Source: Martinezella multihospitum (GTDB lineage: Bacteria; Pseudomonadota; Alphaproteobacteria; Rhizobiales; Rhizobiaceae). Taken from it: 64,000 bases of DNA. Made by a program: the position numbers and the translations under genes. The notes beneath the pieces are model-generated. The model made no database searches and was not told the origin of the DNA. It saw nothing but the letters and a program-made list of their open reading frames with translations. The stretch lies in NCBI RefSeq assembly GCF_900094585.1, contig NZ_FMAG01000001.1, positions 62,001 through 126,000 of the forward strand, given 5' to 3'. Below are positions 35,814-45,165 of this stretch, piece after piece. How positions within the stretch are numbered: the first letter of the stretch is position 1; each line of letters opens with the position of its first letter.

Positions 35814-37691
35814 ATGCACAATACGGCAATGCTGCAGCGCCCGGCCAACGAACGATTTCCAACGCCCGAGCAACTGGGTCGGCGCTCCCGCCGGGTCTGG
35901 TTCGTTTTCGCGTTTCTAAGTGCGGCCGTCATTGCGGCCGGCCTTTACGGCGCGAACTTCTTCGGCCGCCTCTCGGCAATAGAAATGCTCCAGAGACAGG
36001 GGCACACGGATGCAAATCTCAAGGTCGCACTTCTGCGGGCGGTTCTCGAACGTCCTCGCGCCTTGCCGCTACTGCTGGCCGACGATCAACAGGTGCGAGA
36101 TGCGCTCGCCGACAAGCACATCGACGATGTCGTCGCCCTGGATCGCAAGCTCGAAAGTCTCGTCTCCGGCACCAGCGCATCCGTCCTTTACGTCACCGGC
36201 AAAGACGGCGTTGCCATGGCATCCAGCAACTGGCGCGAGCCCTTGAGTTTCGTCGGCAACGACTATTCCTTCCGCGATTATTTCCGCAAAGCCATGGAAA
36301 CGGGAACCGCCGAGCATTATGCGCTCGGCACGGTCAGCAATCGTCCCGGCCTCTATATTTCCCGCCGTGTCGGCGATGTCGGCTCCGCTCTTGGTGTGGT
36401 CGTTGTGAAGATGGAGTTCGATCAGCTGGAGGCCGACTGGAACGAGACCGGCCGCCCTGCTTACGTGACCGACGAACGCGGTGTCGTGCTCATCACCAGC
36501 CTGCCCTCATGGCGCTTCATGACAACCACTCCCCTTGCGCGCGAGGAAGCCGACGCCATTCGGAAAAGCCTGCAGTTCGGCGCGGCACCGCTTTCGCCCC
36601 TTCCGGTCAGCCATCCCGAAAAGGTCGGCCCGGATGCAACCATCGTGCGTGCGATTCTGCCTGGAAGCAGCGCTGCGGAATATTTGCGGCTGACGGTCGC
36701 GGTTCCATCGACGCCCTGGCAGCTCGGCTATCTGATCCCGACCGATCAGGCGATCGCCTCCTCCGTGCGCGAGACGCGCTTCCTTACTTTGACCGTCCTT
36801 CTGCCGATCCTCGCCTTCGCCGCTTTCCTGCTGCGTCGCCGCGATGTCTCCGCCATGCAGATCGCCGTCAGCAGGATCGCGCGTGAGGAGCTGGAACGCC
36901 GGGTTCTTGAGCGCACGGAGGATCTCAGCCAGGCCCGCGACCGGCTGGAGGCGGAAATTGCCGACCACCGTGCGACGGAGGCCAAACTTCAAGGTGTGCA
37001 GCAGGATCTCGTACAGGCCAATCGCCTTGCCATTCTCGGCCAGGTCGCCGCCGGCGTCGCCCATGAGATCAATCAGCCTGTCGCGACGATCCGTGCCTAT
37101 GCGGAGAATGCGCATGTTTTTCTCGACAGGCATCAGACGGAGGCGGTGAAGGAAAACCTGTCCGCAATCGCGGCGCTGACGGAGCGTATCGGCACGATCA
37201 CCGAAGAACTGAAGGCCTTCGCCCGCAAGGGAAGGACCGCACCGGAGCTCGTCGACCTCAGGAGCGTGATCGAAGGAGCCGTCGTTCTGCTGAGGAGCCG
37301 CTTTGCCGGCCGCCTGGATGCGCTCAAGATCGAGTTGCCGCCAACGGGGCTCGGTGTTGTCGGCACACGCATCCGGCTGGAACAGGTGCTGATCAACCTC
37401 TTTCAGAATGCTCTGGAGGCCCTGGAAGGCCGCCATCAGCCCAAGGTGGAGGTGTCGGTGCATGAAACTTCGGACGAAGTCGAGATCGTGGTTTCGGATA
37501 ACGGGCCTGGCATTCCCGCGGCGATCCTCGACTCGCTGTTTACACCCTTCAATACGTCCAAGGAAAAAGGCCTCGGTCTTGGTCTCGTCATTTCAAAGGA
37601 TATCGTCGTCGACTATGGCGGCCGGATCGATGTCGAGAGCAACGACAGCGGCACACGCTTCACCGTCCATTTGCGCAAGGCCACACCATGA
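35814..37691 (+). CDS. dctB: C4-dicarboxylate sensor histidine kinase DctB
   Basis: This 625-residue kinase has a first membrane helix (about 29-50) and a large periplasmic double-PAS-like sensor (about 55-320). The sensor carries [17 protein letters not shown] and [19 protein letters not shown] second membrane helix (about 323-342) and a coiled coil follow. The phosphoacceptor motif is [22 protein letters not shown]. The ATPase domain has [17 protein letters not shown] and GLGLGLVIS. It senses external succinate, fumarate or malate and phosphorylates DctD. Its start lies 21 nt after a DctD palindrome, which could give autoregulation. The stop overlaps dctD. Confidence 0.95.
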   Translation: MHNTAMLQRPANERFPTPEQLGRRSRRVWFVFAFLSAAVIAAGLYGANFFGRLSAIEMLQRQGHTDANLKVALLRAVLERPRALPLLLADDQQVRDALADKHIDDVVALDRKLESLVSGTSASVLYVTGKDGVAMASSNWREPLSFVGNDYSFRDYFRKAMETGTAEHYALGTVSNRPGLYISRRVGDVGSALGVVVVKMEFDQLEADWNETGRPAYVTDERGVVLITSLPSWRFMTTTPLAREEADAIRKSLQFGAAPLSPLPVSHPEKVGPDATIVRAILPGSSAAEYLRLTVAVPSTPWQLGYLIPTDQAIASSVRETRFLTLTVLLPILAFAAFLLRRRDVSAMQIAVSRIAREELERRVLERTEDLSQARDRLEAEIADHRATEAKLQGVQQDLVQANRLAILGQVAAGVAHEINQPVATIRAYAENAHVFLDRHQTEAVKENLSAIAALTERIGTITEELKAFARKGRTAPELVDLRSVIEGAVVLLRSRFAGRLDALKIELPPTGLGVVGTRIRLEQVLINLFQNALEALEGRHQPKVEVSVHETSDEVEIVVSDNGPGIPAAILDSLFTPFNTSKEKGLGLGLVISKDIVVDYGGRIDVESNDSGTRFTVHLRKATP

Positions 37692-39064
37692 GTGAGAGTT
37701 CCCCCGTTTTCCTCATCGACGACGACAAGGATCTGTTGAGGGCAACGAAACAGACGCTGGAATTGGCTGGCTTTGCCGTATCCGCTTTCTCTGCCGCAAG
37801 CGAAGCGCTTCTTATTCTCAACGCCGATTTTGCCGGTGTGGTCGTCTCCGATATCCGCATGCCGCAGATGGATGGACAGCAGCTCTTTACCCGCATCAAG
37901 ACGCTCGACGCAGATCTGCCGGTCATTCTCATGACGGGTCATGGCGATATTCCGATGGCGGTGCAGGCGATCCAGGATGGCGCCTATGATTTCATCGCGA
38001 AGCCCTTCGCCACGGACCGGCTGGTGCAAAGCGTGCGGCGCGCGGCTGAGAAACGACGACTCATCCTGGAAAATCGGGCGTTGCGGCTGGCGGCAGAGCA
38101 GGCGCAGGGCGATCTGCCGCTGATTGGACAGACCCCTGCGATCGAGCGGCTGCGCCATACGTTGCGGCAGATCGCCGATACGGATGTCGATGTGCTTGTC
38201 ACGGGTGAGACCGGCAGCGGCAAGGAAGTGGTGGCGAGCCTGCTACATCGCTGGAGCCGGCGCGCGAAGGGTAATTTCGTCGCGCTGAACTGCGGCGCTC
38301 TGCCGGAAACCGTGATCGAAAGCGAGCTTTTCGGCCATGAGCCGGGCGCTTTTACCGGCGCGCAGAAGAAGCGTGTTGGGCGCATCGAGCATTCAAGCTC
38401 CGGCACCCTGTTTCTCGACGAGATCGAAAGCATGCCGCCGGCGATCCAGGTGCAGATGCTGCGCGTGCTTGAGATGCGCGAGGTGACGCCGCTCGGCACC
38501 AATGAAGTCCGCCCCGTCGATCTTCGTGTCGTCGCAGCCGCGAAGGTCGACCTCGCCGACCCCCGCCAACGCGGCGATTTTCGCGAGGATCTCTATTATC
38601 GCCTCAACGTCGTCACACTTTCCATTCCGCCATTGCGTGAGCGGCGCGATGACATCCCCCTGCTCTTCGGCCATTTCGCCGATCGCGCCGCCGACCGCTT
38701 CAAGCGCGAGGTGCCAGCCATATCCACAACGGTGCGCCGCCATCTGCAGCAGCACGATTGGCCGGGCAACGTTCGCGAACTCTCGCATTTTGCAGAGCGT
38801 TTCGTTCTCGGTCTCGAATCGGCAACAACGGCAAAATCCGACGAAGCGCCGACGGCCGACGAAGGCTTGCCGCTGCCGGTTCGAGTAGAGCGTTACGAAG
38901 CCGAACTCATCCGCGAAACCCTGTCGCAGAACAATGGCGACGTGCGCCGTACCATCGAAGCGCTCGGCATTCCCAGGAAGACCTTCTATGACAAGCTCCA
39001 GCGGCACGGCATCGTCAGAGGCGATTTCGCTGGCTTTGACGGGGACGAGCGCCGAGGTTCATGA
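37688..39064 (+). CDS. dctD: Sigma-54-dependent response regulator DctD
   Basis: The 458-residue protein has a receiver domain (phosphoacceptor Asp55 in VVSDIRMP) and an AAA+ domain with Walker A GETGSGKE. It carries the sigma-54-contact loop GAFTGA and a Walker B ending FLDEIE. A Fis-type helix-turn-helix closes the protein ([26 protein letters not shown]). It activates the sigma-54 promoter of dctA from the upstream palindrome. Its start overlaps the dctB stop (ATGA), so the pair is translationally coupled. All key residues look intact. Confidence 0.95.
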   Translation: MSESSPVFLIDDDKDLLRATKQTLELAGFAVSAFSAASEALLILNADFAGVVVSDIRMPQMDGQQLFTRIKTLDADLPVILMTGHGDIPMAVQAIQDGAYDFIAKPFATDRLVQSVRRAAEKRRLILENRALRLAAEQAQGDLPLIGQTPAIERLRHTLRQIADTDVDVLVTGETGSGKEVVASLLHRWSRRAKGNFVALNCGALPETVIESELFGHEPGAFTGAQKKRVGRIEHSSSGTLFLDEIESMPPAIQVQMLRVLEMREVTPLGTNEVRPVDLRVVAAAKVDLADPRQRGDFREDLYYRLNVVTLSIPPLRERRDDIPLLFGHFADRAADRFKREVPAISTTVRRHLQQHDWPGNVRELSHFAERFVLGLESATTAKSDEAPTADEGLPLPVRVERYEAELIRETLSQNNGDVRRTIEALGIPRKTFYDKLQRHGIVRGDFAGFDGDERRGS

Positions 39065-39117
39065 TCCGCTACCGATAAGCGGAGCATGCCAGCTGAAGCG
39101 GGTTTGCGCGACGCATC

Positions 39118-40728
39118 TCAGGCGCTGCGGCGCATCTCCTTGGTATTGGAACCGTCGCTTAGTCGGGCCGCGGCCTCGGCGGTGCGATCCAGAACCAGCA
39201 TCGCTTGCGCGATCACCGCGGCAAGCGCTTCATCGCTCTTGGAAGCAGCCACGACCAGCGGCACGCTCAAGCAAATTCTAAGGGCACTTGCCGGTACATC
39301 GCCAAAATCGGCGCAGCGAACGGGCTGCCCGAGACGCACCGACGCAACTCCATTCCCCTCGACAGCCAAATCCTTGTAAACGGTAGCCATTTCGGTCGCC
39401 GTCAGCATCGCGCCATCCGTGCAATTGCGCAGGTAGAACGAAAAGATGGAGGGAATCTCATCCCAGCGAAGAGCCGATGATGCGCCCCACAGCTCACGCC
39501 TGTCCAATGGCCGGCTCTGCAAAGGCTCAAAAGCCGGATCGTTCGCAAGACGATCAGAGACTGCCTCGGCAAAAGTGGACAAGACCGCGATCACACGATC
39601 TTCAGCTATGCCGACGAGGCGTTCGAGCTCGAACAGCGCGGCTTTCCAGCGCAGCAGCAGGCCGAGATTGGCACGCTCCGGCAAAAGGTCGCGAGCAGCC
39701 CAACCTTCGGGCCACTCCGCCTTCCCGCAGTAATCCGCCAGAGCGGCGGGCAGCATACGCGACTTGAAGCGTTCCGACATTTGCGGCGGGCACAGAAGCG
39801 CACCGCTGAAAATCGGCCCGGCAAGGAATTTCGAACCCGTGAGCGCGACCATGAAACCATGCGCGAGATAGGCGCGGATCGTTGCCGCCGACAGGCGAAA
39901 CTGGCAGGCATCGATCATGATATCCAGCACCGTACCGAAGCGCTCCTTCAGACCCAGAACGGTCTCAAGGCTCGGCGCCAGCAGGCTGGTCTTCGAGACA
40001 TCCGTTACCACGAGCAGGCATCTGAGGCCGGCTGCGCGCGCAAGCTCGATGAGGCCGCGCAGCTCCTCTTCCACCTCGCTGTCGGTGCGAAGGGAGCCAT
40101 CCTTGTTGCGCACAGCAATGGTGGCGTTGCGCGTAGCGTCGCCCGCCCGCAATTCCTCACCCTTGACGACGGTTCGCTCGCTGCTGACGCGGCTCATAAA
40201 ATGCCGCCCCGACGACGCCGTCATGACGCCGCTGCCCGTCTCGTTCCCCATCAGTGTGATGGTCATCAGCACGCGTTCATCCTCGCCCGCCAACAGCGCG
40301 GCCGAAAACAGATGGATGTCCGTGCCTGATGTGGCCAGGATCGCATCGATCCGCGGCTGCGACGATTGACTCAGGCCAAGCAAGCGCAGCAGATCATCAC
40401 GCACGCACCCGATCTCGCGATCGTAGACAGCCATAGCCGAGCCTGCTTCCATCGCCCTCATCAGATCCGCGTAATAGGATTCGACCGCGGCAAAAGCGGC
40501 GGCGGAGATGGTGGATGCCGTTGACGAGCCGAAAGCGAGATCTTCGGGCCGGGGCGCGGGGCCATAGCCATACATGTTGAGCCCGCTGACCGGATCGCAA
40601 TCCAGCCGTTCATCGCCGCCCGACACCAGGTGTTTCAGGAGCGCATCCCTCGCCTCGCCTCGCTGCTGCGACGACGCACCCGCGCTCACGTTTTCATCCA
40701 GGGTACGGTCGTCAGCAATTTGCTGCAT
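39118..40728 (-). CDS. PLP-dependent fold-type I enzyme, function unknown
   Basis: ATG 40728 gives 536 residues; the open frame runs back into the yghU gene (to 41250), but a terminator at 40888-40914 makes those starts unlikely. The PLP fold shows ILATSGTDIHLFSAALL (phosphate-binding turn), DIMIDACQFRL (Asp contacting the pyridine nitrogen), and ALTGSKFLAGPIFSGALL (the Schiff-base Lys in GSKF). The layout recalls aminotransferase class V and group II decarboxylases, but the substrate-defining loops match no enzyme I know. It is convergent with dctD (53 nt apart). The protein's start is uncertain by some codons. Confidence 0.72.
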   Translation of the reverse strand: MQQIADDRTLDENVSAGASSQQRGEARDALLKHLVSGGDERLDCDPVSGLNMYGYGPAPRPEDLAFGSSTASTISAAAFAAVESYYADLMRAMEAGSAMAVYDREIGCVRDDLLRLLGLSQSSQPRIDAILATSGTDIHLFSAALLAGEDERVLMTITLMGNETGSGVMTASSGRHFMSRVSSERTVVKGEELRAGDATRNATIAVRNKDGSLRTDSEVEEELRGLIELARAAGLRCLLVVTDVSKTSLLAPSLETVLGLKERFGTVLDIMIDACQFRLSAATIRAYLAHGFMVALTGSKFLAGPIFSGALLCPPQMSERFKSRMLPAALADYCGKAEWPEGWAARDLLPERANLGLLLRWKAALFELERLVGIAEDRVIAVLSTFAEAVSDRLANDPAFEPLQSRPLDRRELWGASSALRWDEIPSIFSFYLRNCTDGAMLTATEMATVYKDLAVEGNGVASVRLGQPVRCADFGDVPASALRICLSVPLVVAASKSDEALAAVIAQAMLVLDRTAEAAARLSDGSNTKEMRRSA

Positions 40729-40887
40729 GGAGAAGCATTCCTCTTTCGCCAAAGTCGAGACGCTTCGCAGGATCGCGCCGCGTTCTATGCCGAGCGGGGA
40801 CCCTCGGCAGCCGAACATTACGCTTTGCAAGGTGGAGCGAGGCTGACTTGCCGAGACCGGCAACGCCCGGTGGCAAACACAATAAAA

Positions 40888-40914
40888 AGCTCGCGAGCCG
40901 AGGGGCCGCGAGCT
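40888..40914 (-). terminator. Rho-independent terminator of the yghU-type gene
   Basis: Arms AGCTCGCG and CGCGAGCT are perfect complements around an 11-base loop. On the minus strand the stem is followed by TTTTT. It separates the glutathione-transferase gene from the PLP-enzyme gene. Confidence 0.8.
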
Positions 40915-40939
40915 CATTTCTGCAAAAAGGAATGTCGGA

Positions 40940-41815
40940 TCAGCCGGCGGCTTCCAGCTTATCCTGCGTCTTCGTCTCGAAGTCGCTGGCATCGTGGCGC
41001 TCACGCAGCTGCTCGGATGGATCGCCCGACATGCGGTTGACCATGCGCCCGCGCTTGACGGCAGGACGCGAATAGACCTGCTCGGCCCAGCGCTGAACGT
41101 TCTTGTAATCCTGCACCTGCAAGAACTCGGCCGCACCATACTGCCAGCCCTTGGCCAAACCGCCATACCACGGCCAGATGGCGATATCAGCGATCGTGTA
41201 GTCGCTGCCGGCGATATATTCGCTTTCAGCCAAACGGCGGTCGAGAACATCGAGCTGACGCTTCACCTCCATGGCAAAACGGTCGATCGCATATTCGATC
41301 TTCGTCGGCGCATAGGCGTAGAAATGACCGAAACCGCCGCCGAGATAGGGCGCGCTGCCCATCTGCCAGAACAGCCAGGAGATGCATTCGGCACGAGCCG
41401 GCTGCTCGGTCGGCAGGAAGGCGCCGAACTTTTCGGCGAGATACATCAAAATCGAGGCCGATTCGAAAACGCGAACCGGCTTCGGGCCGCTGCGGTCGAG
41501 CAAAGCCGGGATCTTCGAATTCGGATTGACGTCGACGAAACCGCTGCCGAACTGATCGCCCTCGCCGATCTTGATCAGCCAGGCGTCATATTCCGCGCCG
41601 CTGTGGCCAAGCGCCAGCAGCTCTTCGAGCATGATCGTAACCTTCACGCCATTCGGCGTTCCAAGCGAATAGAGCTGGAGGGGATGGCGGCCGACGGGCA
41701 ATTCCTTGTCGTGGGTCGGCCCGGCAATCGGACGGTTGATATTGGCGAACTGACCGCCATTGGCCTTGTTCCAGGTCCAGATTTTCGGCGGCGTGTATTC
41801 GGCAGAACCGGTCAT
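40940..41815 (-). CDS. yghU: YghU-type glutathione transferase / disulfide-bond reductase
   Basis: ATG 41815 lies six bases after AGGAGG, so it is preferred over ATG 41821, which touches the ribosome binding site. The 291-residue product begins YTPPKIWTWNKANGGQFANINRPIAG, the signature opening of the YghU/YfcG Nu-class glutathione transferases. A thioredoxin-like domain follows with LYSLGTPNGVKVTIMLEELL and the glutathione-binding NSKIPALLD and FESASILMYLAEKFG. An all-helical C-terminal domain completes it. These enzymes reduce disulfides or organic peroxides with glutathione. It is a single gene ending at a terminator. Confidence 0.95.
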   Translation of the reverse strand: MTGSAEYTPPKIWTWNKANGGQFANINRPIAGPTHDKELPVGRHPLQLYSLGTPNGVKVTIMLEELLALGHSGAEYDAWLIKIGEGDQFGSGFVDVNPNSKIPALLDRSGPKPVRVFESASILMYLAEKFGAFLPTEQPARAECISWLFWQMGSAPYLGGGFGHFYAYAPTKIEYAIDRFAMEVKRQLDVLDRRLAESEYIAGSDYTIADIAIWPWYGGLAKGWQYGAAEFLQVQDYKNVQRWAEQVYSRPAVKRGRMVNRMSGDPSEQLRERHDASDFETKTQDKLEAAG

Positions 41816-42029
41816 GGGCATCCTCCTTTTTCGGGAATCAAGTTGGGGGCAATCTTCGATGTAGCGCGCTACATAGGTCGCACATAGTGGCCGCAGTTCA
41901 TTTTTGCGAGAGGAGATTGCGCACTCTTTAATGCGCCGGCGCCGTTTTGCACGCGTGCAAGCTTACGCTGGACTACGGTCGCTACACCGATCCAGGCCAT
42001 TCGCAATCGCTTGAAGGTTTGATGAAACG

Positions 42030-42182
42030 AAAAAGCCTGCCGCGGGAGGAGGTGCGGCAGGCTTTTTACAAGAACCGAACAGCGGATGGGAGGAGGAATT
42101 CCGCTGTTCCTGCAGCCGTCCCTGGGAGGAGGATAAGGACGTCTGCCAAACGAAGGGATGCGGGAGGAGATGCATCGCTTCG
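42030..42182 (-). ncRNA. Multi-hairpin anti-Shine-Dalgarno small RNA (alpha-r14/NfeR1, cuckoo, CcsR type)
   Basis: On the minus strand four hairpins in a row each expose CUCCUCCC in the loop, perfectly complementary to ribosome binding sites. They lie at 42151-42182, 42118-42140, 42077-42109 (10-bp perfect stem) and 42030-42067 (14-bp perfect stem ending in UUUUU, so also the terminator). In the second stem one pair is a U-G wobble on the minus strand but a C-A mismatch on the plus strand, which supports minus-strand RNA. Rhizobial alpha-r14 RNAs and Rhodobacter CcsR RNAs have the same loops, and the latter lie beside DUF1127 genes, as here (42389-42535). The 5' end and promoter are not defined. 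It probably represses translation of several mRNAs by pairing with their ribosome binding sites. Confidence 0.85.
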
Positions 42183-42326
42183 ATGAGCAGGAAGATACCA
42201 GTCTTTTGCTCAGTTCATAGGCATTTCTTTGCAAGGCAGTTATGCGTCATGCGAAAAGCAGAGAGCTAAATTGACGCAATCTTCAGCAGGCGCGGCAATA
42301 ATGAACGACAACGCCTATAAAGCAAA

Positions 42327-42352
42327 AGCGCCTGCTCGGGGGAACAGGCGCT
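42327..42352 (-). terminator. Rho-independent terminator after the DUF1127 gene
   Basis: Arms AGCGCCTG and CAGGCGCT close a 10-base loop and run into TTTTGCTTT on the minus strand, about 37 bases after the DUF1127 stop. Read-through past it would reach the small RNA. Confidence 0.75.
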
Positions 42353-42388
42353 GGCATAATGCAGCTTTATAAGGAGCCGGTGCGGCCG

Positions 42389-42535
42389 TTAGCGAGCGAT
42401 CGCTGCGCGGGCAACATTGCGGATTTCGCCGCGATCGATACCCAGATCATGCAGTTCGCGCGTGGACATACGGCCCAGTTCGGCGACCGTCTGACGATAC
42501 TTGCGCCAGTTATTGAAAGAGCGTGCTACGTTCAT
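42389..42535 (-). CDS. DUF1127 micro-protein
   Basis: The 48-residue basic protein reads MNVARSFNNWRKYRQTVAEL, then GRMSTRELHDLGIDRGEIRN. The L-x-x-L-G-I-D-R-x-x-I motif is the DUF1127 hallmark. GGGG lies eight bases before the start. In Rhodobacter and Agrobacterium such small Arg-rich proteins bind RNA or affect phosphate and carbon metabolism and stress responses. They are often encoded next to CCUCCUCCC small RNAs. The same arrangement is seen here, with the small RNA downstream on the same strand. An A+T-rich TATATAT lies about 80 bases upstream. Confidence 0.93.
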   Translation of the reverse strand: MNVARSFNNWRKYRQTVAELGRMSTRELHDLGIDRGEIRNVARAAIAR

Positions 42536-42766
42536 GATGATCCCCTTTCCTTGGGCTTTCGAAGCTGAGCGGCCGTGCTTGGCGCTCCCGTCGCTTCGAT
42601 GAGAAATATATAGTCGAAGCCCACAGCTTTTTGCAGAGCTAAGGAATCACCCCACCCATGCGCTTATTGCATAGGTCGCCGAAAAAGCAGGCGACCCCAA
42701 TCGTCAGCATGGCTTTTATGATTTGCTGGTGACAGCGCCGCCTTTGTCTGCGAAAAGAAGAGAGAT

Positions 42767-42850
42767 GAGAGACAGGGGCGTCCGCCATCCGGCGGGCTGA
42801 GAAGCACCCTTCGAACCTGAACCAGATCATGCTGGCGGAGGGAGTCGCTC
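42767..42850 (+). promoter_or_regulatory. TPP (thiamine pyrophosphate) riboswitch
   Basis: The conserved aptamer pieces are in order: GGGG at 42775, CTGAGA at 42797-42802, ACCTGA at 42815-42820, and GCGGAGGGA at 42835-42843. The closing P1 helix pairs GAGAGAC (42767-42773) with GTCGCTC (42844-42850) at six of seven positions. It lies 62 bases before thiM and should shut the thi operon when TPP is plentiful. Confidence 0.95.
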
Positions 42851-42889
42851 GGGACCTCGTAAAGCACCAGCACGTCGTCCCTACGCGTC

Positions 42890-42910
42890 TCGCCCGCCCG
42901 AAAGGGGCGA
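42890..42910 (+). promoter_or_regulatory. Ribosome-binding-site hairpin of thiM (expression platform)
   Basis: TCGCCC (42890-42895) is complementary to GGGCGA (42905-42910), which contains the ribosome binding site just before the thiM ATG at 42912. This hairpin would hide the site when the riboswitch is occupied. No terminator is seen, so control is probably translational. Confidence 0.6.
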
Positions 42911-42911
42911 C

Positions 42912-43715
42912 ATGCAAGACCAAACAACTGCAGGCAATCTGCTTTACACCATGCGGGCCAATCCTCCGCTGGTGCAATGCATCACCAATTTCGTCGCCAT
43001 GAATATCGCGGCCAATGTGATGCTTGCCGCCGGGGCATCGCCGGCAATGGTGCATGCCGAAGAGGAAGCCGGCGAGTTTGCCGCTATCTCCGGCGCGCTG
43101 ACGATCAATATCGGCACGCTCTCGTCCGGCTGGCTTGCGGGCATGCTGAAGGCCGCGCAGTCGGCAAACGAGGCGGGCAAGCCCTGGGTCCTCGATCCAG
43201 TCGCCCATTATGCAACTGCGTTTCGTCGCGATGCCATCGCGCGCTTGCTGGAGCTGAAGCCGACAATCATTCGCGGCAACGCATCCGAGATCATCGCGCT
43301 TGCCGGTGGCACGAGCCGCGGCCAGGGCGTCGATAGCAGAGACGCGGTCGAACAAGCGGAAGATTCCGCCCGGCAATTGGCCGAAAAGCATGGCTGCGTG
43401 GTTGCTGTCACCGGCGTTACGGATTTCGTGACCGATGGACAGAAGGCAAAGCGCATCGTCGGCGGCTCGCCGCTCATGCCGCGGGTAACAGCACTCGGCT
43501 GCTCTCTTACCTGCCTCGTCGGTGCGTTTGCGGCGGCAACTCCGGACGCTCCGTTCGATGCGACCATAGCAGCGCTTGCCGTCTTCGCCCTCGCGGGCGA
43601 ACGGGCGGGGGCGACTGCAGATGGCCCCGGCTCCTTCTCCTGGCGCTTCCTCGATGCCCTCGCCGGCCTTACCCCGGAAGCGGTGGATCGCGACACAAGG
43701 ATATCGGCAGCATGA
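42912..43715 (+). CDS. thiM: Hydroxyethylthiazole kinase ThiM
   Basis: This 267-residue kinase of the ribokinase-like fold starts with NPPLVQCITNFVAMNIAANVMLAAGASPAM, the ThiM signature. It also has WVLDPVA, IIRGNASEI and the late ALGCSLTCLVGAF stretch with the catalytic-region Cys. It phosphorylates 4-methyl-5-(2-hydroxyethyl)thiazole for thiamine salvage. It is the first gene after the TPP riboswitch and overlaps thiE by 4 nt. Confidence 0.96.
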   Translation: MQDQTTAGNLLYTMRANPPLVQCITNFVAMNIAANVMLAAGASPAMVHAEEEAGEFAAISGALTINIGTLSSGWLAGMLKAAQSANEAGKPWVLDPVAHYATAFRRDAIARLLELKPTIIRGNASEIIALAGGTSRGQGVDSRDAVEQAEDSARQLAEKHGCVVAVTGVTDFVTDGQKAKRIVGGSPLMPRVTALGCSLTCLVGAFAAATPDAPFDATIAALAVFALAGERAGATADGPGSFSWRFLDALAGLTPEAVDRDTRISAA

Positions 43716-44347
43716 AGGACTTCGATCTCTCGCTCTATCTCGTCCTCGATCCCGTGCTGTGTGCCGATCTCGGTATGATTGAAACCACCCGCGCAGCCGT
43801 TGCCGGCGGCGCAACCATCGTACAGCTGCGCAACAAGCATGCACTGACCGCCGCCATGATCGAGACAGGCCGCACCCTCAAGCGGATCCTGCACGGAACG
43901 AATGTCCGGCTGATCGTCAACGACAATGTCGAGGCTGCCATCGCCATCGGCGCCGATGGCCTCCATATCGGTCAGGAGGATATGAATGCTGCCGAGGCGC
44001 GCCGCATGATCGGGCCGGACATGATCCTCGGCCTCTCCGTGGAAACGCAAGCCCTCGCCTCCTCGATAGATGCCGGCATCGTCGACTATGCCGGGATCGG
44101 CCCGGTCTTTGCCACGCCGACCAAGCCCGACCACAAGCAACCGATCGGCTTCGACGGGCTTGCCCGCATCGTCAGGCTTTGCCCGGTTCCATCAGTCGCG
44201 ATCGGCGGCCTCAAGGCAGAGCATGCCGCAAGCGTTTATTCGGCCGGAGCCGATGGTCTCGCGGTCGTCTCGGCCATATGCGGCCAACCGGACCCGCAAG
44301 CCGCGACAACCGTCATCGCGAAAGCCATCAAGGAGGCTCGCCAATGA
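43712..44347 (+). CDS. thiE: Thiamine-phosphate synthase ThiE
   Basis: The 211-residue TIM-barrel enzyme has IVQLRNKHA, LIVNDNVEAAIAIGADGLHIGQEDM, and the phosphate-binding YAGIGPVFATPTKPDH and VAIGGL motifs. It couples HMP-PP with thiazole phosphate to make thiamine phosphate. It overlaps thiM upstream and thiD downstream (ATGA on both sides), so the three salvage steps are made together under the riboswitch. Confidence 0.95.
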   Translation: MKDFDLSLYLVLDPVLCADLGMIETTRAAVAGGATIVQLRNKHALTAAMIETGRTLKRILHGTNVRLIVNDNVEAAIAIGADGLHIGQEDMNAAEARRMIGPDMILGLSVETQALASSIDAGIVDYAGIGPVFATPTKPDHKQPIGFDGLARIVRLCPVPSVAIGGLKAEHAASVYSAGADGLAVVSAICGQPDPQAATTVIAKAIKEARQ

Positions 44348-45165
44348 TCCGCAACGTCTTGTCCATCGCTGGCTCCGACCCCTCCGGCGGCGCTGGCATC
44401 CAGGCCGACCTGAAGGCTTTCTCCGCCCGCGGTGTCTATGGAATGGCAGCGCTGACCGCCTTGACCGCGCAAAACACGCGAGGCGTCTCCGGCGTCCATC
44501 CTGTGCCTCCACATTTCGTGGCAGATCAGATCAATGCGATCTTTGCCGACGTTCGTGTGGATGCCGTCAAGATCGGCATGATCGCCAATGCCGCCATTGC
44601 CAATGCCGTCGCAGACATTCTGGCGCGACATCGCGATGTGCCCGTCGTCCTCGATCCGGTCATGATCGCCAAGGGCGGCGCCACCCTGCTGGCTGCCGAT
44701 GCCGTTGACGTGCTGACCACGCGGCTGCTGCCGCTTGCGACCGTCATTACACCGAATCTGCCCGAGGCGGCTGCGCTGTTGCATGACGCAGAGGCGAAAA
44801 GCCGCGAAGACATGGCGCGTCAGGCGCTTGCGCTGGCAGCGCTCGGGCCTTCGGCTGTCCTCGTCAAGGGTGGCCATCTCGAAGGGGATGAAAGCCCGGA
44901 TGTGCTCGCAAGCGGCGACCATGTGACCTGGTTCGAAGCCGAGCGGCTGCCGACCAAGAATACGCATGGAACGGGCTGCACGCTCTCCAGCGCCATCGCG
45001 GCCGAGATCGCCAAGGGCCTGTCGCTTGCCGAAGCCATTGCCGCCAGCAAAGCCTATCTCGCCGCCGCGGTTGCTGCTGCAGGTGAACTCTCCGTCGGGA
45101 GCGGCCATGGACCAGTGCAGCATTTCCATGCGCTCTGGGCGACTAAACGAGGAGTAGAGAAATGA
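44344..45165 (+). CDS. thiD: Hydroxymethylpyrimidine (phosphate) kinase ThiD
   Basis: The start ATG 44344 overlaps the thiE stop, giving 273 residues; the frame upstream is a shadow in thiE. The protein opens NVLSIAGSDPSGGAGIQADLK and has VLDPVMIAKGGATLL, TPNLPEAAAL, and the anion hole GTGCTLSSAIAAE. It phosphorylates HMP twice to HMP-PP for ThiE. It overlaps the SDR gene downstream by 4 nt. Confidence 0.96.
   Translation: MIRNVLSIAGSDPSGGAGIQADLKAFSARGVYGMAALTALTAQNTRGVSGVHPVPPHFVADQINAIFADVRVDAVKIGMIANAAIANAVADILARHRDVPVVLDPVMIAKGGATLLAADAVDVLTTRLLPLATVITPNLPEAAALLHDAEAKSREDMARQALALAALGPSAVLVKGGHLEGDESPDVLASGDHVTWFEAERLPTKNTHGTGCTLSSAIAAEIAKGLSLAEAIAASKAYLAAAVAAAGELSVGSGHGPVQHFHALWATKRGVEK

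Noticed and set aside
40729..41250. Long N-terminal extension of the PLP enzyme into the yghU gene
   Set aside because: It overlaps yghU in another frame and crosses a clear terminator at 40888-40914.
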